In this document: positions 36,286 to 45,611 of the stretch, piece after piece
Position numbering within the stretch: position 1 is the first letter of the stretch
How the letters are laid out: each line of letters opens with the position of its first letter
From: Nostoc sp. MS1
GTDB lineage: Bacteria; Cyanobacteriota; Cyanobacteriia; Cyanobacteriales; Nostocaceae
NCBI RefSeq assembly: GCF_019976755.1
Contig: NZ_AP023441.1
Span: 744,001 to 808,000 of the forward strand
DNA: 64,000 nucleotides
Direction of reading: 5' to 3'
Made by a program: the position numbers and the translations under genes
Notes under the pieces: generated by a model
The model's input: only the letters and a program-made list of their open reading frames with translations
Databases searched by the model: none
Told to the model about the DNA's origin: nothing

Positions 36286-36680
36286 AGTGATATCTTGGCT
36301 GGGTGCAATTGAAAATGATTTTCATCGGCAACATCATAATTTTAATAAAATTCATGCCGTAGCTCGATGGAATATTAAAAGCAATTTCGCTAGGAATATG
36401 GTTATGTAGGCTATACCAGTAAGGAACGGAATAGTATGTATTTCACATTACAAGAATTTCTTTCCCGATGTGACAAAAATTTACTGAATAATCATAAAAA
36501 CAGTATAGAAATAGCAAAAACCTCTAACCAAGGTAAAATCATTCTCAATTTTACAACTCCTATAGAAAATCATCCTTGAAAAACCTATCGGAGTAGTTAC
36601 AGTAAAAATACAAATCCTGTTATGATACCCGTGTTATTTGTGATGTATGGTGTGGTGTGGTGTTAAGAGGAGTAATCTAA
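36286..36680. other. 395-bp divergent intergenic region before murC
   Basis: AT-rich region between nadD and murC. It contains a 47-codon open frame (36436-36579) and, just before murC, GGTGTGGTGTGGTGT repeats and the ribosome binding site AAGAGGAG. Confidence 0.7.
36436..36579 (+). CDS. Possible 47-residue small protein
   Basis: An ATG frame preceded by AAGGA ten bases upstream and ending at TGA (36577-36579). The peptide begins MYFTLQEFLSRC and ends TTPIENHP; it has no membrane segment. No family recognised. It is supported only by the start context and by being an uninterrupted frame in AT-rich DNA, so it may be spurious. Confidence 0.35.
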   Translation: MYFTLQEFLSRCDKNLLNNHKNSIEIAKTSNQGKIILNFTTPIENHP

Positions 36681-38141
36681 ATGAGTAATAGTGTAGATTT
36701 TGCTGGTAGACCGTTTCATTTCATCGGAATTGGCGGGATAGGAATGTCGGCTCTGGCATACGTTTTAGCTAAACGTCACTTGCCAGTATCAGGTTCTGAC
36801 CTCCGACCGAATCATATTACGCGCAAATTAGAATCTATCGGCGCACATATTTTTAGTAGACAAGAAGCTAGTAATCTTGAGTTCTTTGGGACTAAAGTTG
36901 AATCTAAGGAAGTAGAATTAAATTCACAAGAAAAGTTTCCTGGTGGCAATTCAACATTGCCCCAAGTAATTTGTTCAACCGCAATTAACTCTAATAATTT
37001 AGAATATCAAGCAGCAATAAAATTAGGATGTCCGATTTTCCATCGCTCAGATGTACTGGCTGCTCTAATTGCCGAGCATCATAGCATTGCTGTAGCAGGA
37101 ACTCACGGTAAAACGACAACTAGTAGCATGATTGGGTATATGTTACTAGCAGCAGGTTTAGACCCGACAATCATTGTCGGTGGAGAAGTCAACGCCTGGG
37201 AAGGTAACGCCAGAATTGGTCAAAGTCCCTATTTGGTGGCTGAGGCAGATGAATCTGATGGTTCTTTGGTAAAACACTCTCCAGAGATTGGCATTATCAC
37301 TAATATTGAATTAGACCATCCTGACCATTACGACACTTTAGAAGAAGTAGTTGCTACTTTTCAGCAATTTGCCAACGGCTGCAAAGTTCTCATTGGCAGT
37401 ATCGATTGTGCGACAGTAAAAGACCGCCTAAAACCTACAATTACTTACAGCCTCCATCAAGATACAGAAGCTGACTACAGCGTTACCAATATCGACTACC
37501 GTGCTGATGGCACTACGGCTTTAGTCTGGGAAAAAGGCAAAGCTTTAGGTGTGCTGAACTTAAAATTACTAAGTCGCCATAACCTGAGTAATGCTTTAGC
37601 TGCCGTAGCTGTTGGTCGTCACCTGGGTTTAGAATTTGGCGAAATCGCTAAAGGTATCGCCAGTTTTGAAGGTGCAAGACGACGCTTCGAGTTTCGCGGC
37701 GAAGTTGATGGTATCACCTTCATTGATGATTACGCACACCACCCTAGCGAAATTCGGGCTACCTTAGCCGCAGCCCGTCTCCAAGCTAGACCAGGACAAA
37801 GAGTGGTTGCTATCTTCCAACCTCATCGCTATAGTCGTACCCTGACTTTTTTAGAAGAATTTGCCGAGTCCTTCGGTCATGCTGATTTAGTAGTCCTGAC
37901 CGATATTTACAGTGCAGGCGAACCCAATTTAGGACAAATCAGTGGTGAACAGTTGGCAGAGAAAATTGCTCAACAGCATCCGCAGGTAGTTTATCAACCA
38001 ACTATCTCCACAGTGTGCGAGTACTTAATCAAGACTCTGCGCCCTGGTGATTTAGCCCTATTTCTGGGTGCAGGAAATCTCAATCAAGCAATTCCAGAAA
38101 TTATTACCACACTTTGCACACCTGCAACAGCCACGTTGTAA
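36681..38141 (+). CDS. murC: UDP-N-acetylmuramate-L-alanine ligase
   Basis: 486 residues. It adds L-alanine to UDP-MurNAc in the cytoplasm, the first peptide step of peptidoglycan synthesis. FIGIGGIGMSALA (14-26) binds the nucleotide part, the ATP loop is AGTHGKTTTS (139-148) and the C-terminal domain has DDYAHHPSEIRATL. A short insert near 70-93 (residues after FFGTKVES) is atypical of enterobacterial MurC. Strong ribosome binding site; murB follows 97 bp downstream on the same strand, a likely operon. Confidence 0.96.
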   Translation: MSNSVDFAGRPFHFIGIGGIGMSALAYVLAKRHLPVSGSDLRPNHITRKLESIGAHIFSRQEASNLEFFGTKVESKEVELNSQEKFPGGNSTLPQVICSTAINSNNLEYQAAIKLGCPIFHRSDVLAALIAEHHSIAVAGTHGKTTTSSMIGYMLLAAGLDPTIIVGGEVNAWEGNARIGQSPYLVAEADESDGSLVKHSPEIGIITNIELDHPDHYDTLEEVVATFQQFANGCKVLIGSIDCATVKDRLKPTITYSLHQDTEADYSVTNIDYRADGTTALVWEKGKALGVLNLKLLSRHNLSNALAAVAVGRHLGLEFGEIAKGIASFEGARRRFEFRGEVDGITFIDDYAHHPSEIRATLAAARLQARPGQRVVAIFQPHRYSRTLTFLEEFAESFGHADLVVLTDIYSAGEPNLGQISGEQLAEKIAQQHPQVVYQPTISTVCEYLIKTLRPGDLALFLGAGNLNQAIPEIITTLCTPATATL

Positions 38142-38237
38142 GGATACTCACAAGTGTCTGTTTAGTAACAGTTTTATCAAAAAAGCCGTATAAATACGGC
38201 AGATAAATGTAAAAATTTCACAAATAATTGACGTAAG

Positions 38238-39233
38238 ATGAAAATTTCCCAGGCAGTTGGAAACGCCTGCACAGTTGATGCTTCCAATGTAGAGACACAG
38301 GATAGCGATCGCGCAACAAATAGTAAAATTATTTACTTACCCGGTACTAATTGCGAGATTAAATCCCAAGCTTTGTTATCTGCATATACTTCCTATCGGG
38401 TTGGGGGAGCGGCTGAACTATATGTCGCCCCTCGTGATGTAGAAGGGTTGCAAGCCAGCCTCCAGTATGCAAAAGAACATGATTTAAGAGTAACAACTTT
38501 AGGTGCTGGTTCTAATTTGTTAGTGAGCGATCGCGGTATCTCTGGTTTAGTCATTGCTACCAGACATCTGCGTTACAGCCACTTTGACCACCAAACTGGT
38601 CGGATAACCGTAGCTGCTGGAGAATCAATTCCCAGCCTCGCATGGGAAGCGGCAAAACACGGTTGGCAAGGCTTAGAGTGGGCTGTAGGTATTCCTGGTA
38701 GCGTTGGTGGTGCGGTAGTTATGAACGCCGGAGCGCATAATAGCTGCATCGCAGATATATTAGTGAGCGCTCAGGTACTTTCACCAGACGGCACAATAGA
38801 GACACTGACACCAGAAGAATTAGGCTATACATATCGTACTTCGTTATTACAAGGTAGCGATCGTGTAGTTACCCAGGCGACCCTCCAATTGCAACCAGGC
38901 TTTGACCCCGCCTTTGTCACAGCCACAACCAGACAACATAAACAGCATCGGTTAAGCACCCAACCTTACAACTTCCCCAGTTGTGGTAGTGTGTTCCGCA
39001 ACCCCAAACCTTATGCGGCTGGTTGGTTAATTGAACAATCTGGCTTAAAAGGCTACCAAATCGGCGGCGCACAAGTAGCTAATCTCCATGCCAATTTTAT
39101 TGTCAATCGTGGAGGAGCCAAAGCCAATGACATCTTCAGCCTCATTCGCCATATTCAGCAAGAAGTCCAAGAACGCTGGTCAATCTTGCTAGAACCAGAA
39201 GTCAAAATGCTGGGCGAATTTCAGGCGGCTTAG
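38238..39233 (+). CDS. murB: UDP-N-acetylenolpyruvoylglucosamine reductase
   Basis: 331 residues. A FAD enzyme that reduces enolpyruvyl-UDP-GlcNAc to UDP-MurNAc. Visible elements: YTSYRVGGAAELYV, LGAGSNLLVSD, GIPGSVGGAVVMNAGAH for FAD binding, YRTSLLQG, and the catalytic Ser in SCGSVFRNP. Type II MurB layout by length. It is placed directly after murC although it acts before it in the pathway. The N-terminal 35 residues are an extension of low conservation. Confidence 0.95.
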   Translation: MKISQAVGNACTVDASNVETQDSDRATNSKIIYLPGTNCEIKSQALLSAYTSYRVGGAAELYVAPRDVEGLQASLQYAKEHDLRVTTLGAGSNLLVSDRGISGLVIATRHLRYSHFDHQTGRITVAAGESIPSLAWEAAKHGWQGLEWAVGIPGSVGGAVVMNAGAHNSCIADILVSAQVLSPDGTIETLTPEELGYTYRTSLLQGSDRVVTQATLQLQPGFDPAFVTATTRQHKQHRLSTQPYNFPSCGSVFRNPKPYAAGWLIEQSGLKGYQIGGAQVANLHANFIVNRGGAKANDIFSLIRHIQQEVQERWSILLEPEVKMLGEFQAA

Positions 39234-39404
39234 GATGTTAGGTACTCAATCAGTGAACAGCCCATGTTAGCTGTTCACTGCTAACTGATAACTAATAACT
39301 GATACATCTATTCCCTAAGATTTTGGTAAAAAAATAAGCAAATTGCCTACCGCATCTATAATTGAATTTGATTTGTTATTGAACGCACACGCGGACTATT
39401 AATT

Positions 39405-39749
39405 ATGACAGGAAAAGGATTTGGTGGCTTTGGCCTGGGAAAAATGAAAGAACTGGCCGATGCTTTCAAGAAAGCGCAGCAAGTTCAAGAAGGCGCAAAG
39501 CGACTCCAAGAAGAATTGGAGCAAATGGAAATTCAGGGAGAATCTGGTGGTGGTCTAGTCAAAGTAATCGTCAGTGGCAACCAGGAACCAAAGCGGGTAG
39601 AAATTTCCCCAGATGCTTTAGCACAAGGGGCAGATTTACTTTCCGATTTGGTAACGGCTGCAATGAAAGATGCTTACAACAAGTCTACAGCCACAATGCG
39701 GGAGCGCATGGAAGATTTAACCAGTGGCTTAGAATTACCTGGATTTTAG
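39405..39749 (+). CDS. YbaB/EbfC family nucleoid-associated protein
   Basis: 114 residues: Gly-rich start (GKGFGGFGLGKM), a long helix (MKELADAFKKAQQVQEGAKRLQEELEQME-type heptad pattern, stated in part), a beta hairpin with GGGLVKVIVSGNQEPKRVEI and a C-terminal helix. Dimeric DNA-binding proteins of this family organise the nucleoid. It is usually adjacent to dnaX or recR; here it follows murB and precedes a phosphatase. Start ATG without strong ribosome binding site. Confidence 0.9.
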   Translation: MTGKGFGGFGLGKMKELADAFKKAQQVQEGAKRLQEELEQMEIQGESGGGLVKVIVSGNQEPKRVEISPDALAQGADLLSDLVTAAMKDAYNKSTATMRERMEDLTSGLELPGF

Positions 39750-39755
39750 ATATTT

Positions 39756-39790
39756 AGTCATTAGTCATTAGTCATTAGTCATTAGTCCAC
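39756..39790. repeat. Heptamer array TTAGTCA
   Basis: Four tandem TTAGTCA units plus TTAGTCC directly after the ybaB-type gene, before the phosphatase gene. Confidence 0.85.
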
Positions 39791-39915
39791 AGCTTTGTAG
39801 ACTAAGAGTTGCGACTATTGACTTTTGACATTTTTAGGGTAAATTTTTACACTATTTTTTGTATAGAAACTTAATTAAAGATTTTGTTTTAATTAGGAAT
39901 TACGAATTATTACTT

Positions 39916-40401
39916 ATGCCTTACAAACTATTATTTGTCTGTCTGGGAAATATTTGTCGCTCACCCTCGGCAGAAAATATTATGAATCATCAAATTGAGC
40001 AAGCAGGTTTGAGCGACAAAATTGTTTGTGACTCTGCTGGTACTTCTAGCTATCACATCGGTAGCTCTCCTGATCGACGAATGAGTGCAGCCGCAGTGGC
40101 GAAGTTAGGAATTACATTGCGTGGTCGGGCTAGGCAATTTATTAAGTCTGATTTTCAAGACTTTGATCTGATCCTCGCAATGGATCGAGATAATTATGAT
40201 GATATTATCGCACTTGATCCAACAGGGCAATATCACCATAAGGTGCGTTTGATGTGTGAGTTTTGCTCACGCCACGAATTAAAGGAAGTTCCAGATCCCT
40301 ATTATGGTGGAACGGAAGGATTTAATCAGGTAATTGATTTGCTGGTTGATGCTTGTGAGGGTTTGCTGCAATACGTCACCAGTCAAGAATTAGAAACTTG
40401 A
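39916..40401 (+). CDS. Low-molecular-weight protein-tyrosine phosphatase
   Basis: 161 residues from the ATG at 39916; an in-frame extension to 39859 is atypical. The active-site P-loop is C9LGNICRS with Arg15, and the general acid Asp lies in VPDPYYGG near the C-terminal third. The family dephosphorylates tyrosine or arsenate-like substrates; in cyanobacteria single-gene members are common and their targets unclear. It converges with the following gene with one base between stop codons. Confidence 0.92.
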   Translation: MPYKLLFVCLGNICRSPSAENIMNHQIEQAGLSDKIVCDSAGTSSYHIGSSPDRRMSAAAVAKLGITLRGRARQFIKSDFQDFDLILAMDRDNYDDIIALDPTGQYHHKVRLMCEFCSRHELKEVPDPYYGGTEGFNQVIDLLVDACEGLLQYVTSQELET

Positions 40402-40402
40402 T

Positions 40403-41656
40403 TTATTTGATATTTAAAAAAGCAAATTTGCCATTAACACCGTTTGCATCCATCTTCAATTGGGCTACGTAAAACTCTTTTTGAATTACCTCACCTACTG
40501 GCGTAAAAGCTATTTCACCTAGAGGAGTTTGATAGGTTAATTTAAGTAGTTCTTGATTTAATTCTTTACGCAACTCAGGTAAGGTTAAATCATTAATCTG
40601 CCTTTTTTTGTTTAAAGATTGTAGTGCTTCTACATATACTTGTAAAGCAGCGAAAGATTGGGCGCTGACTTGGGATGGTTCTTTACGGTACTGCTCGATG
40701 TAGGCTTTGCGAAATGCTGTGTTAATTTCATTTTTGTATTCTGGACTATAAGCTTGGGCAATAATTACGCCATCACATAGCTTTCCACATACTGAAAATA
40801 TATGTGATGTATTGAATCCATTGCCACCGATAATTGTGCCTTTATAGCCAAGTTCTCGTAATTGTTTGACTAAATTACCCCCATCAACAGCCAGCCCAGA
40901 AATAATCGCTAAATCTGGTTTTAAATTAATTGCGCTACTAGCTTGAGTTTGGAAATCGGTATCTGTAGTTTGAAATTTTTGGACTGTAATTAAATCTAAC
41001 CCTAAATCTTTAACTGTCTTCTGAAATATTTCTGTTTCTGACTTATTAAACGCATCATTTTGTGCGTAAAATACCGCTACTCTTTTGATATTAGGGTTTT
41101 GTTTGAGTGCTGCTTTCACTGCATAAGGGGCGACGACAGCAACCGAAGAAGAAATACGGGCAACATAATCACCAATTTCGGGAATACCTTTAGCTGTATT
41201 TGATGCACCAATGACTGGAACTTGATTACGTTCTGCTATGGGGTCAGCGCTAAATGCTTGTTGTGATAGGGTAGGACCAATAATGCCTACAACGTTATTT
41301 TGATTAATTAATGTTTGGAAGGCATTAATCGCGCCGACTTCATCACCACCAGTATCTTGAAATATTAATTTAATTTGTTTACCGTTAATACCACCTTTAT
41401 TATTAAAATACTTTTCAGCAATTTTTACTCCGTCAGTTCCCTCTTGACCAAGTAAAGCTACGTTACTTGTTTGGGCAAAGGCGATACCAATAGGAATAGT
41501 GTTAGCTTGAGTTGTTTTAGATGTGGGATTATTTGCTGACTGTACATTAGTACTATTACTTCTACCACAAGCTGTTAATAGTACAGAGCAAATAACTAAT
41601 AATGGTATGTAATGAGAGATACTAACGCGGGACTTAAGGGCGATCGCATTTTTCAT
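40403..41656 (-). CDS. ABC transporter substrate-binding lipoprotein, Leu/Ile/Val-binding (Peripla_BP_6) type
   Basis: 417 residues. The N-terminus has a basic, hydrophobic signal peptide ending in the lipobox LTAC (Cys31 region), so the mature protein is probably membrane anchored. The two-lobed periplasmic-binding fold shows IPIGIAFAQTSNVALLGQEG, LIFQDTGGDEVGAINAFQ and IIGPTLSQQAFSADPIAE. Homologues bind branched-chain amino acids, amides or urea; the ligand cannot be told here. No permease or ATPase gene is adjacent. Its start lies 15 bp from the stop of the regulator gene upstream, so they may be cotranscribed. Confidence 0.88.
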   Translation of the reverse strand: MKNAIALKSRVSISHYIPLLVICSVLLTACGRSNSTNVQSANNPTSKTTQANTIPIGIAFAQTSNVALLGQEGTDGVKIAEKYFNNKGGINGKQIKLIFQDTGGDEVGAINAFQTLINQNNVVGIIGPTLSQQAFSADPIAERNQVPVIGASNTAKGIPEIGDYVARISSSVAVVAPYAVKAALKQNPNIKRVAVFYAQNDAFNKSETEIFQKTVKDLGLDLITVQKFQTTDTDFQTQASSAINLKPDLAIISGLAVDGGNLVKQLRELGYKGTIIGGNGFNTSHIFSVCGKLCDGVIIAQAYSPEYKNEINTAFRKAYIEQYRKEPSQVSAQSFAALQVYVEALQSLNKKRQINDLTLPELRKELNQELLKLTYQTPLGEIAFTPVGEVIQKEFYVAQLKMDANGVNGKFAFLNIK

Positions 41657-41671
41657 AGCAATTCAATTTGA

Positions 41672-42355
41672 TTACTCTACTAAACCGTGGGTCATAGCAA
41701 AGCGTACCAGTTCAGCTCGATTACTGGTAGCAGTTTTTCTCAATAAACTACTAACGTACTTTTCCACGGTTCTGGAACTTAGGTGTAATTGATTGCCAAT
41801 TTCAATATTAGATAAACCGTGAGTTAGCATCTCTAATACTTCCTGTTCTCTTACAGTCAAAGACGAGAGTAATTGCGATTTGTCTACATGGGTAAATACA
41901 GAGTGATGATTCTCGACAGTTTTTGTGGGGAGGGCATTGGCTGAACTGTCTTTATGAGAAAATCTGTATTCAGATTGGATGATTTGCGATCGCTCTAATA
42001 AATTCCGAATTGCTGCTGCTAACTCCTCTAACTCAAAAGGTTTAGGTAAATATAAATCACATCCCGACTGATAACCGAGAATCCTTTCCTGAGTTCTGGT
42101 ACGTGCTGTTAATAAAATTACAGGTAGTAAACGGAATGGGGGTTGTTGACGTACCTGACGTACCAACTCATAACCATTCATTCTCGGCATCACAATGTCG
42201 GTAACAATCAAATCAGGATGGTATGTTTCTACCATCGCTAAAGCTTCTTGACCGTCATTAGCCGTAATTACTGAGTAGCCAGACAGTTCTAAATAGTCAC
42301 TAATAGACAGACGAGTGCCCAGATCGTCATCCACCACAAGGATCGTCAAGGGCAT
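41672..42355 (-). CDS. NarL/LuxR-family response regulator
   Basis: 227 residues from the ATG at 42355; a longer frame to 42409 adds 18 residues before the receiver and is less likely. Receiver domain 1-120 with VVDDD (7-11), acceptor Asp53 in VTDIVMP and Lys in LPKPFE. A linker precedes the LuxR-type helix-turn-helix (about 165-225: LTVREQEVLEML, LSNIEIGNQLHLSSRTVEKYVSSLL). It resembles the Ycf29 type of cyanobacterial regulators. Probably regulates the binding-protein gene downstream on the same strand, by position only. No kinase gene is next to it. Confidence 0.87.
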   Translation of the reverse strand: MPLTILVVDDDLGTRLSISDYLELSGYSVITANDGQEALAMVETYHPDLIVTDIVMPRMNGYELVRQVRQQPPFRLLPVILLTARTRTQERILGYQSGCDLYLPKPFELEELAAAIRNLLERSQIIQSEYRFSHKDSSANALPTKTVENHHSVFTHVDKSQLLSSLTVREQEVLEMLTHGLSNIEIGNQLHLSSRTVEKYVSSLLRKTATSNRAELVRFAMTHGLVE

Positions 42356-42894
42356 GGAACGTACACCCCTAGCATTATTTTTTACTGAGATTATCTCTAC
42401 AAGCTCCATCTATGAACACCCACAACATAGTGTTCTCATGTTTCATACTATGACAGGATTAACAGCTAATGAATACTATAAGAGTAATTTATAAAGAAAA
42501 TATTAAATCAATATTCAGGATAACGAATTTAAGTGCTGCTTTCATCCCTCGCCAAGCAAAACTACAGACTAATATGGATAAATCAATCTTCGTAGCCATA
42601 GTATAAATTATAACTTATTTTTATAGCATTCATAATTTAAGGGAAATTTTTGTTGGCAAGGGAGAAACGCTAAATTATGTAGATATTACTCAGACTTAGT
42701 TCAACATTTATTATATTGGTTTAATATGCCCTGGCGAATCCACCATAAAATCCTATTTAATTTCTGAAAACTCTTAGTCGTTGTTGAGTGTCAACTACCA
42801 AGAGAAACAGTTATAACTCATTTAGGTTGACTATGGCTGATTCACCAAAATTATTTTTGCAGTAAGTTTAATTTTAAAAGCGGTCTGATTTTCA
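42356..42894. other. About 540 bp AT-rich intergenic region before smpB
   Basis: Divergent region between the regulator and smpB. I see only very short frames and no repeat array, tRNA or terminator. Confidence 0.6.
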
Positions 42895-43362
42895 ATGAGC
42901 GATAAGAGCGAAAGTTACAAAGTTATTAGCGATAACCGACAAGCCCGTTACTTGTACGAAATTCTGGAAACGTATGAGGCTGGTATTCAGTTGACGGGAA
43001 CAGAAGTTAAATCAATTCGTGCAGGGAAAGTAAATCTACAAGATGGCTATGCTATATTGCGGGATGGTGAACTATGGCTAATTAACGTTCATATCTCTCC
43101 CTATAACGCTAGTGGGCAGTATTTTAATCACGAACCACGCCGGACACGCAAGCTACTATTACACCGTCAGGAAATTCGTAAGCTGATAGGCAAAGTAGAA
43201 CAGCAGGGTTTGACATTAGTACCTTTGAAAATGTACCTCAAACGCGGCTGGGTGAAAATTAGTATTGCTCTTGGTAAAGGTAAGAAGCTCCACGATAAGC
43301 GAGACGACCTCAAACGCCGCCAGGATCAGCGCGACATGCAAAGAGCCATGAAAAATTACTAG
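42895..43362 (+). CDS. smpB: SsrA-binding protein SmpB
   Basis: 155 residues. It binds tmRNA and brings it to stalled ribosomes for rescue. The conserved core ETYEAGIQLTGTEVKSIRAGKVNLQDGYA and LLLHRQEIRKLIGKVEQQGLTLVPLKMY identify it, with a basic tail (KGKKLHDKRDDLKRRQ) that enters the decoding site. No tmRNA gene is seen in the window. The start lacks a clear ribosome binding site. Confidence 0.95.
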   Translation: MSDKSESYKVISDNRQARYLYEILETYEAGIQLTGTEVKSIRAGKVNLQDGYAILRDGELWLINVHISPYNASGQYFNHEPRRTRKLLLHRQEIRKLIGKVEQQGLTLVPLKMYLKRGWVKISIALGKGKKLHDKRDDLKRRQDQRDMQRAMKNY

Positions 43363-43538
43363 TTTTTCTTGTGGCTTGATTACTACAGTAGAGTTAGATG
43401 GCGATCGCAATTAGCGAAAGATTGTATATCTTCAGGTGAATTAACAAAACCCCCACTTTATAGCCCCAGGTTGATTCGACTTAATTGCAGACCCGATACA
43501 TTGGTGAGTAACTTTGGAAGCAACAAGGAACTCTCACC

Positions 43539-43838
43539 ATGAAAAACGCTTTAACCAAGACACTTGGCGCTGCTGTACTGAGTTTAGGTATGGCCTTACC
43601 TTTAAGTTTACCTGCAAACGCGCAAACAAGCACATCCCCTAGCACAGATGGCGGTACAACCGGTACAACCACAACCACAACCTATGACCGCACTGCAAAT
43701 AACGATGGTTTTGACTGGGGTTGGTTAGGTCTACTCGGTTTACTAGGTTTAGCTGGTTTAGCTGGTAAAAAACGTGATGATGAACCCACCCGTTACCGCG
43801 ATCCTAGTGCGCCTGGTGCTAGTACCTACCGTGAGTAG
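43539..43838 (+). CDS. Secreted WGxxGxxG-type small protein
   Basis: 99 residues: a signal peptide (1-28, cleavage after ANAQ), a Ser/Thr/Gly-rich spacer (29-50), then DWGWLGLLGLLGLAGLAGKKRDD (59-79 region), which is the WGxxGxxG motif followed by a short hydrophobic segment and basic/acidic tail. The layout is like C-terminal sorting signals, where a membrane segment is followed by charged residues. Function unknown; members are common in cyanobacteria. It is a single-gene unit. Confidence 0.8.
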   Translation: MKNALTKTLGAAVLSLGMALPLSLPANAQTSTSPSTDGGTTGTTTTTTYDRTANNDGFDWGWLGLLGLLGLAGLAGKKRDDEPTRYRDPSAPGASTYRE

Positions 43839-43883
43839 ATAGTTAGAACATACAAGATAGTTGACAAAGTTTGCCGTACATAT

Positions 43884-43936
43884 AGGCACGGCGGTAGATA
43901 AGTACCGCGTTGACACTGATAAATCATGCCGTGCCT
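43884..43936. other. Structured intergenic element with nested hairpin
   Basis: AGGCACGGC (43884-43892) pairs with GCCGTGCCT (43928-43936), and inside it GCGGTA pairs with TACCGC around a six-base loop (43891-43908). It lies between two convergent genes. It may be a bidirectional terminator-like structure or an RNA element; there is no T-run. Confidence 0.5.
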
Positions 43937-44015
43937 CATTATTTCGATTCAAAATTAAGAGATTTAAGCTCAACCTCAGATTTTCGGGAATTTCATGTTG
44001 CTCTACTTCTCTTAA

Positions 44016-45449
44016 TTACGAATTGTTATCTGTAATTTGCTCGTTCTGTGTCAAATAACTTTCTTGATTGTTATCAACTAAAGGTGTCCAGTAACTAGCA
44101 ATTAAAGCAACCACTAGCCACCAGAGGGTATTAACTTCAGGACGAAACCAAATGGTGTCTACTGTACCGTGAGCCAGCATTCCTAACAAAGCGGCTAATG
44201 CACCGATTAACCAAAAGCCCTGGATATTGGCTGATTGACGTAATCGGTTTAACTGCACAAGCGCTGTGTTGACGGTGACTATAATTAACCAAAGAAAACA
44301 GGCTATACCAATAAAACCCATCTCTACAGTTACTTCCAGGAAAATGGAATAGGCACTCAAAGCAGTATAACGAGGGCGCTGATAAAGAGGGTAGATTTTA
44401 TTAAAAGAATTGTGACCAGGGCCGATACCAATAATGGGGCGATCGCGGATCATCTCAAATACAGCATCCCACACATTGCGACGGAAATTATTACTACTAT
44501 CGGCGCGATCGGCAAAGATACTTAAAACCCGTAAGCGAACTGGCTCAACAAATATGAAGGCTAACACCAATACCCCAAGTAAACTTCCCAAAAGTATGGG
44601 TATTGACCAAATTCGCCAAAAAGTCGGCATTCGCAAACCCCACCAATAAATTAGCAACACAGTTGCCGTTAAAATTGCTACTACTAGTGCAATCCAACCA
44701 CCACGGCTATAAGTAAAAATCAGGCAAGCAGCGTTAATACCTAGCATTGTCAATGCCAAAGCTTTTTTCATCCAGCCTTGCCAAACAAAAATTGCCATGA
44801 GGCTAAAAACTACCGCAGGTAACAGATACCCAGCTAATAAATTCGGGTTGCCTAAATAACTGTAAACCCTGGTTGTTTTAGAAAGTGTAGACTCAGGATC
44901 TACCCAAGTAGCTAGAGGTGGCGCACCAAAACGCCATTGTCGCATCCCATAGAAACTGACAACAAGCGAAGTGCCTAAGTATATATTAATAATCCACGAT
45001 CGCAGGCGAGGCGATCTTAGCACCCTAGCACAAAGGGCAAATAGCAGTAAGTATAGCGTCAAAGTGAACAAGTCATTTAACGCTGCTTTTTTTACTGGTG
45101 ATAATGCCGTTGCTGTAGCCGCAACTCCCCAATAGAGCAACACTAACAGGTGTATGGGAGTGACTAGGGTATTATTGCCAGTAGCAGGTTCATCGGATAA
45201 AGTTAACAGTAACCAAAATGCTATACAAGCTATAAGCAAGACCCCGATCAAGGTACTAGAGACAAAAGGGGCTAGGAGATATACCAAGCTGAGTAACACA
45301 GCTGCTATGGCATCTCCCCACCGCAGCAAGAAGCTGGTTTGTCTCCAAGAGGATAACAGTCCCACCAGAGAACGGTATAGGTAACTTGTACCGAGAAACT
45401 GTTTGACGGGTACAGAGGATAAAGTAAATCGTTGCCAGACTAAATTCAT
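44016..45449 (-). CDS. ictB: IctB-family membrane protein (O-antigen ligase superfamily)
   Basis: 477 residues with about ten membrane helices and a large loop near residues 315-365 containing RDRPIIGIGPGHNSFNKIYPLYQRPR, the conserved region of the Wzy/WaaL O-antigen ligase superfamily. In cyanobacteria such proteins were named IctB after a proposed role in inorganic carbon accumulation; a direct bicarbonate transport activity is disputed, and ligase-like roles are possible. It is a single gene on the minus strand, with the first helices starting after residue 45. Confidence 0.85.
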   Translation of the reverse strand: MNLVWQRFTLSSVPVKQFLGTSYLYRSLVGLLSSWRQTSFLLRWGDAIAAVLLSLVYLLAPFVSSTLIGVLLIACIAFWLLLTLSDEPATGNNTLVTPIHLLVLLYWGVAATATALSPVKKAALNDLFTLTLYLLLFALCARVLRSPRLRSWIINIYLGTSLVVSFYGMRQWRFGAPPLATWVDPESTLSKTTRVYSYLGNPNLLAGYLLPAVVFSLMAIFVWQGWMKKALALTMLGINAACLIFTYSRGGWIALVVAILTATVLLIYWWGLRMPTFWRIWSIPILLGSLLGVLVLAFIFVEPVRLRVLSIFADRADSSNNFRRNVWDAVFEMIRDRPIIGIGPGHNSFNKIYPLYQRPRYTALSAYSIFLEVTVEMGFIGIACFLWLIIVTVNTALVQLNRLRQSANIQGFWLIGALAALLGMLAHGTVDTIWFRPEVNTLWWLVVALIASYWTPLVDNNQESYLTQNEQITDNNS

Positions 45450-45611
45450 AAAACAAGCTGCACTTGATGCAAGTTCTTAGGGAACCTGGACTTAATCTTA
45501 ATGCGGCTCATTATAACTAACAACAATGTCATGTCCGCTTGAGGACTTATCATATCTGTGAAGGGCGGTAATGGGTAATGGGGAAGAAATATAATTTAGC
45601 GTAAGTTCTGG

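Noticed and set aside
44434..44649. Plus-strand frames inside ictB
   Set aside because: Opposite-strand shadows of a membrane protein gene with no homology or start signal.
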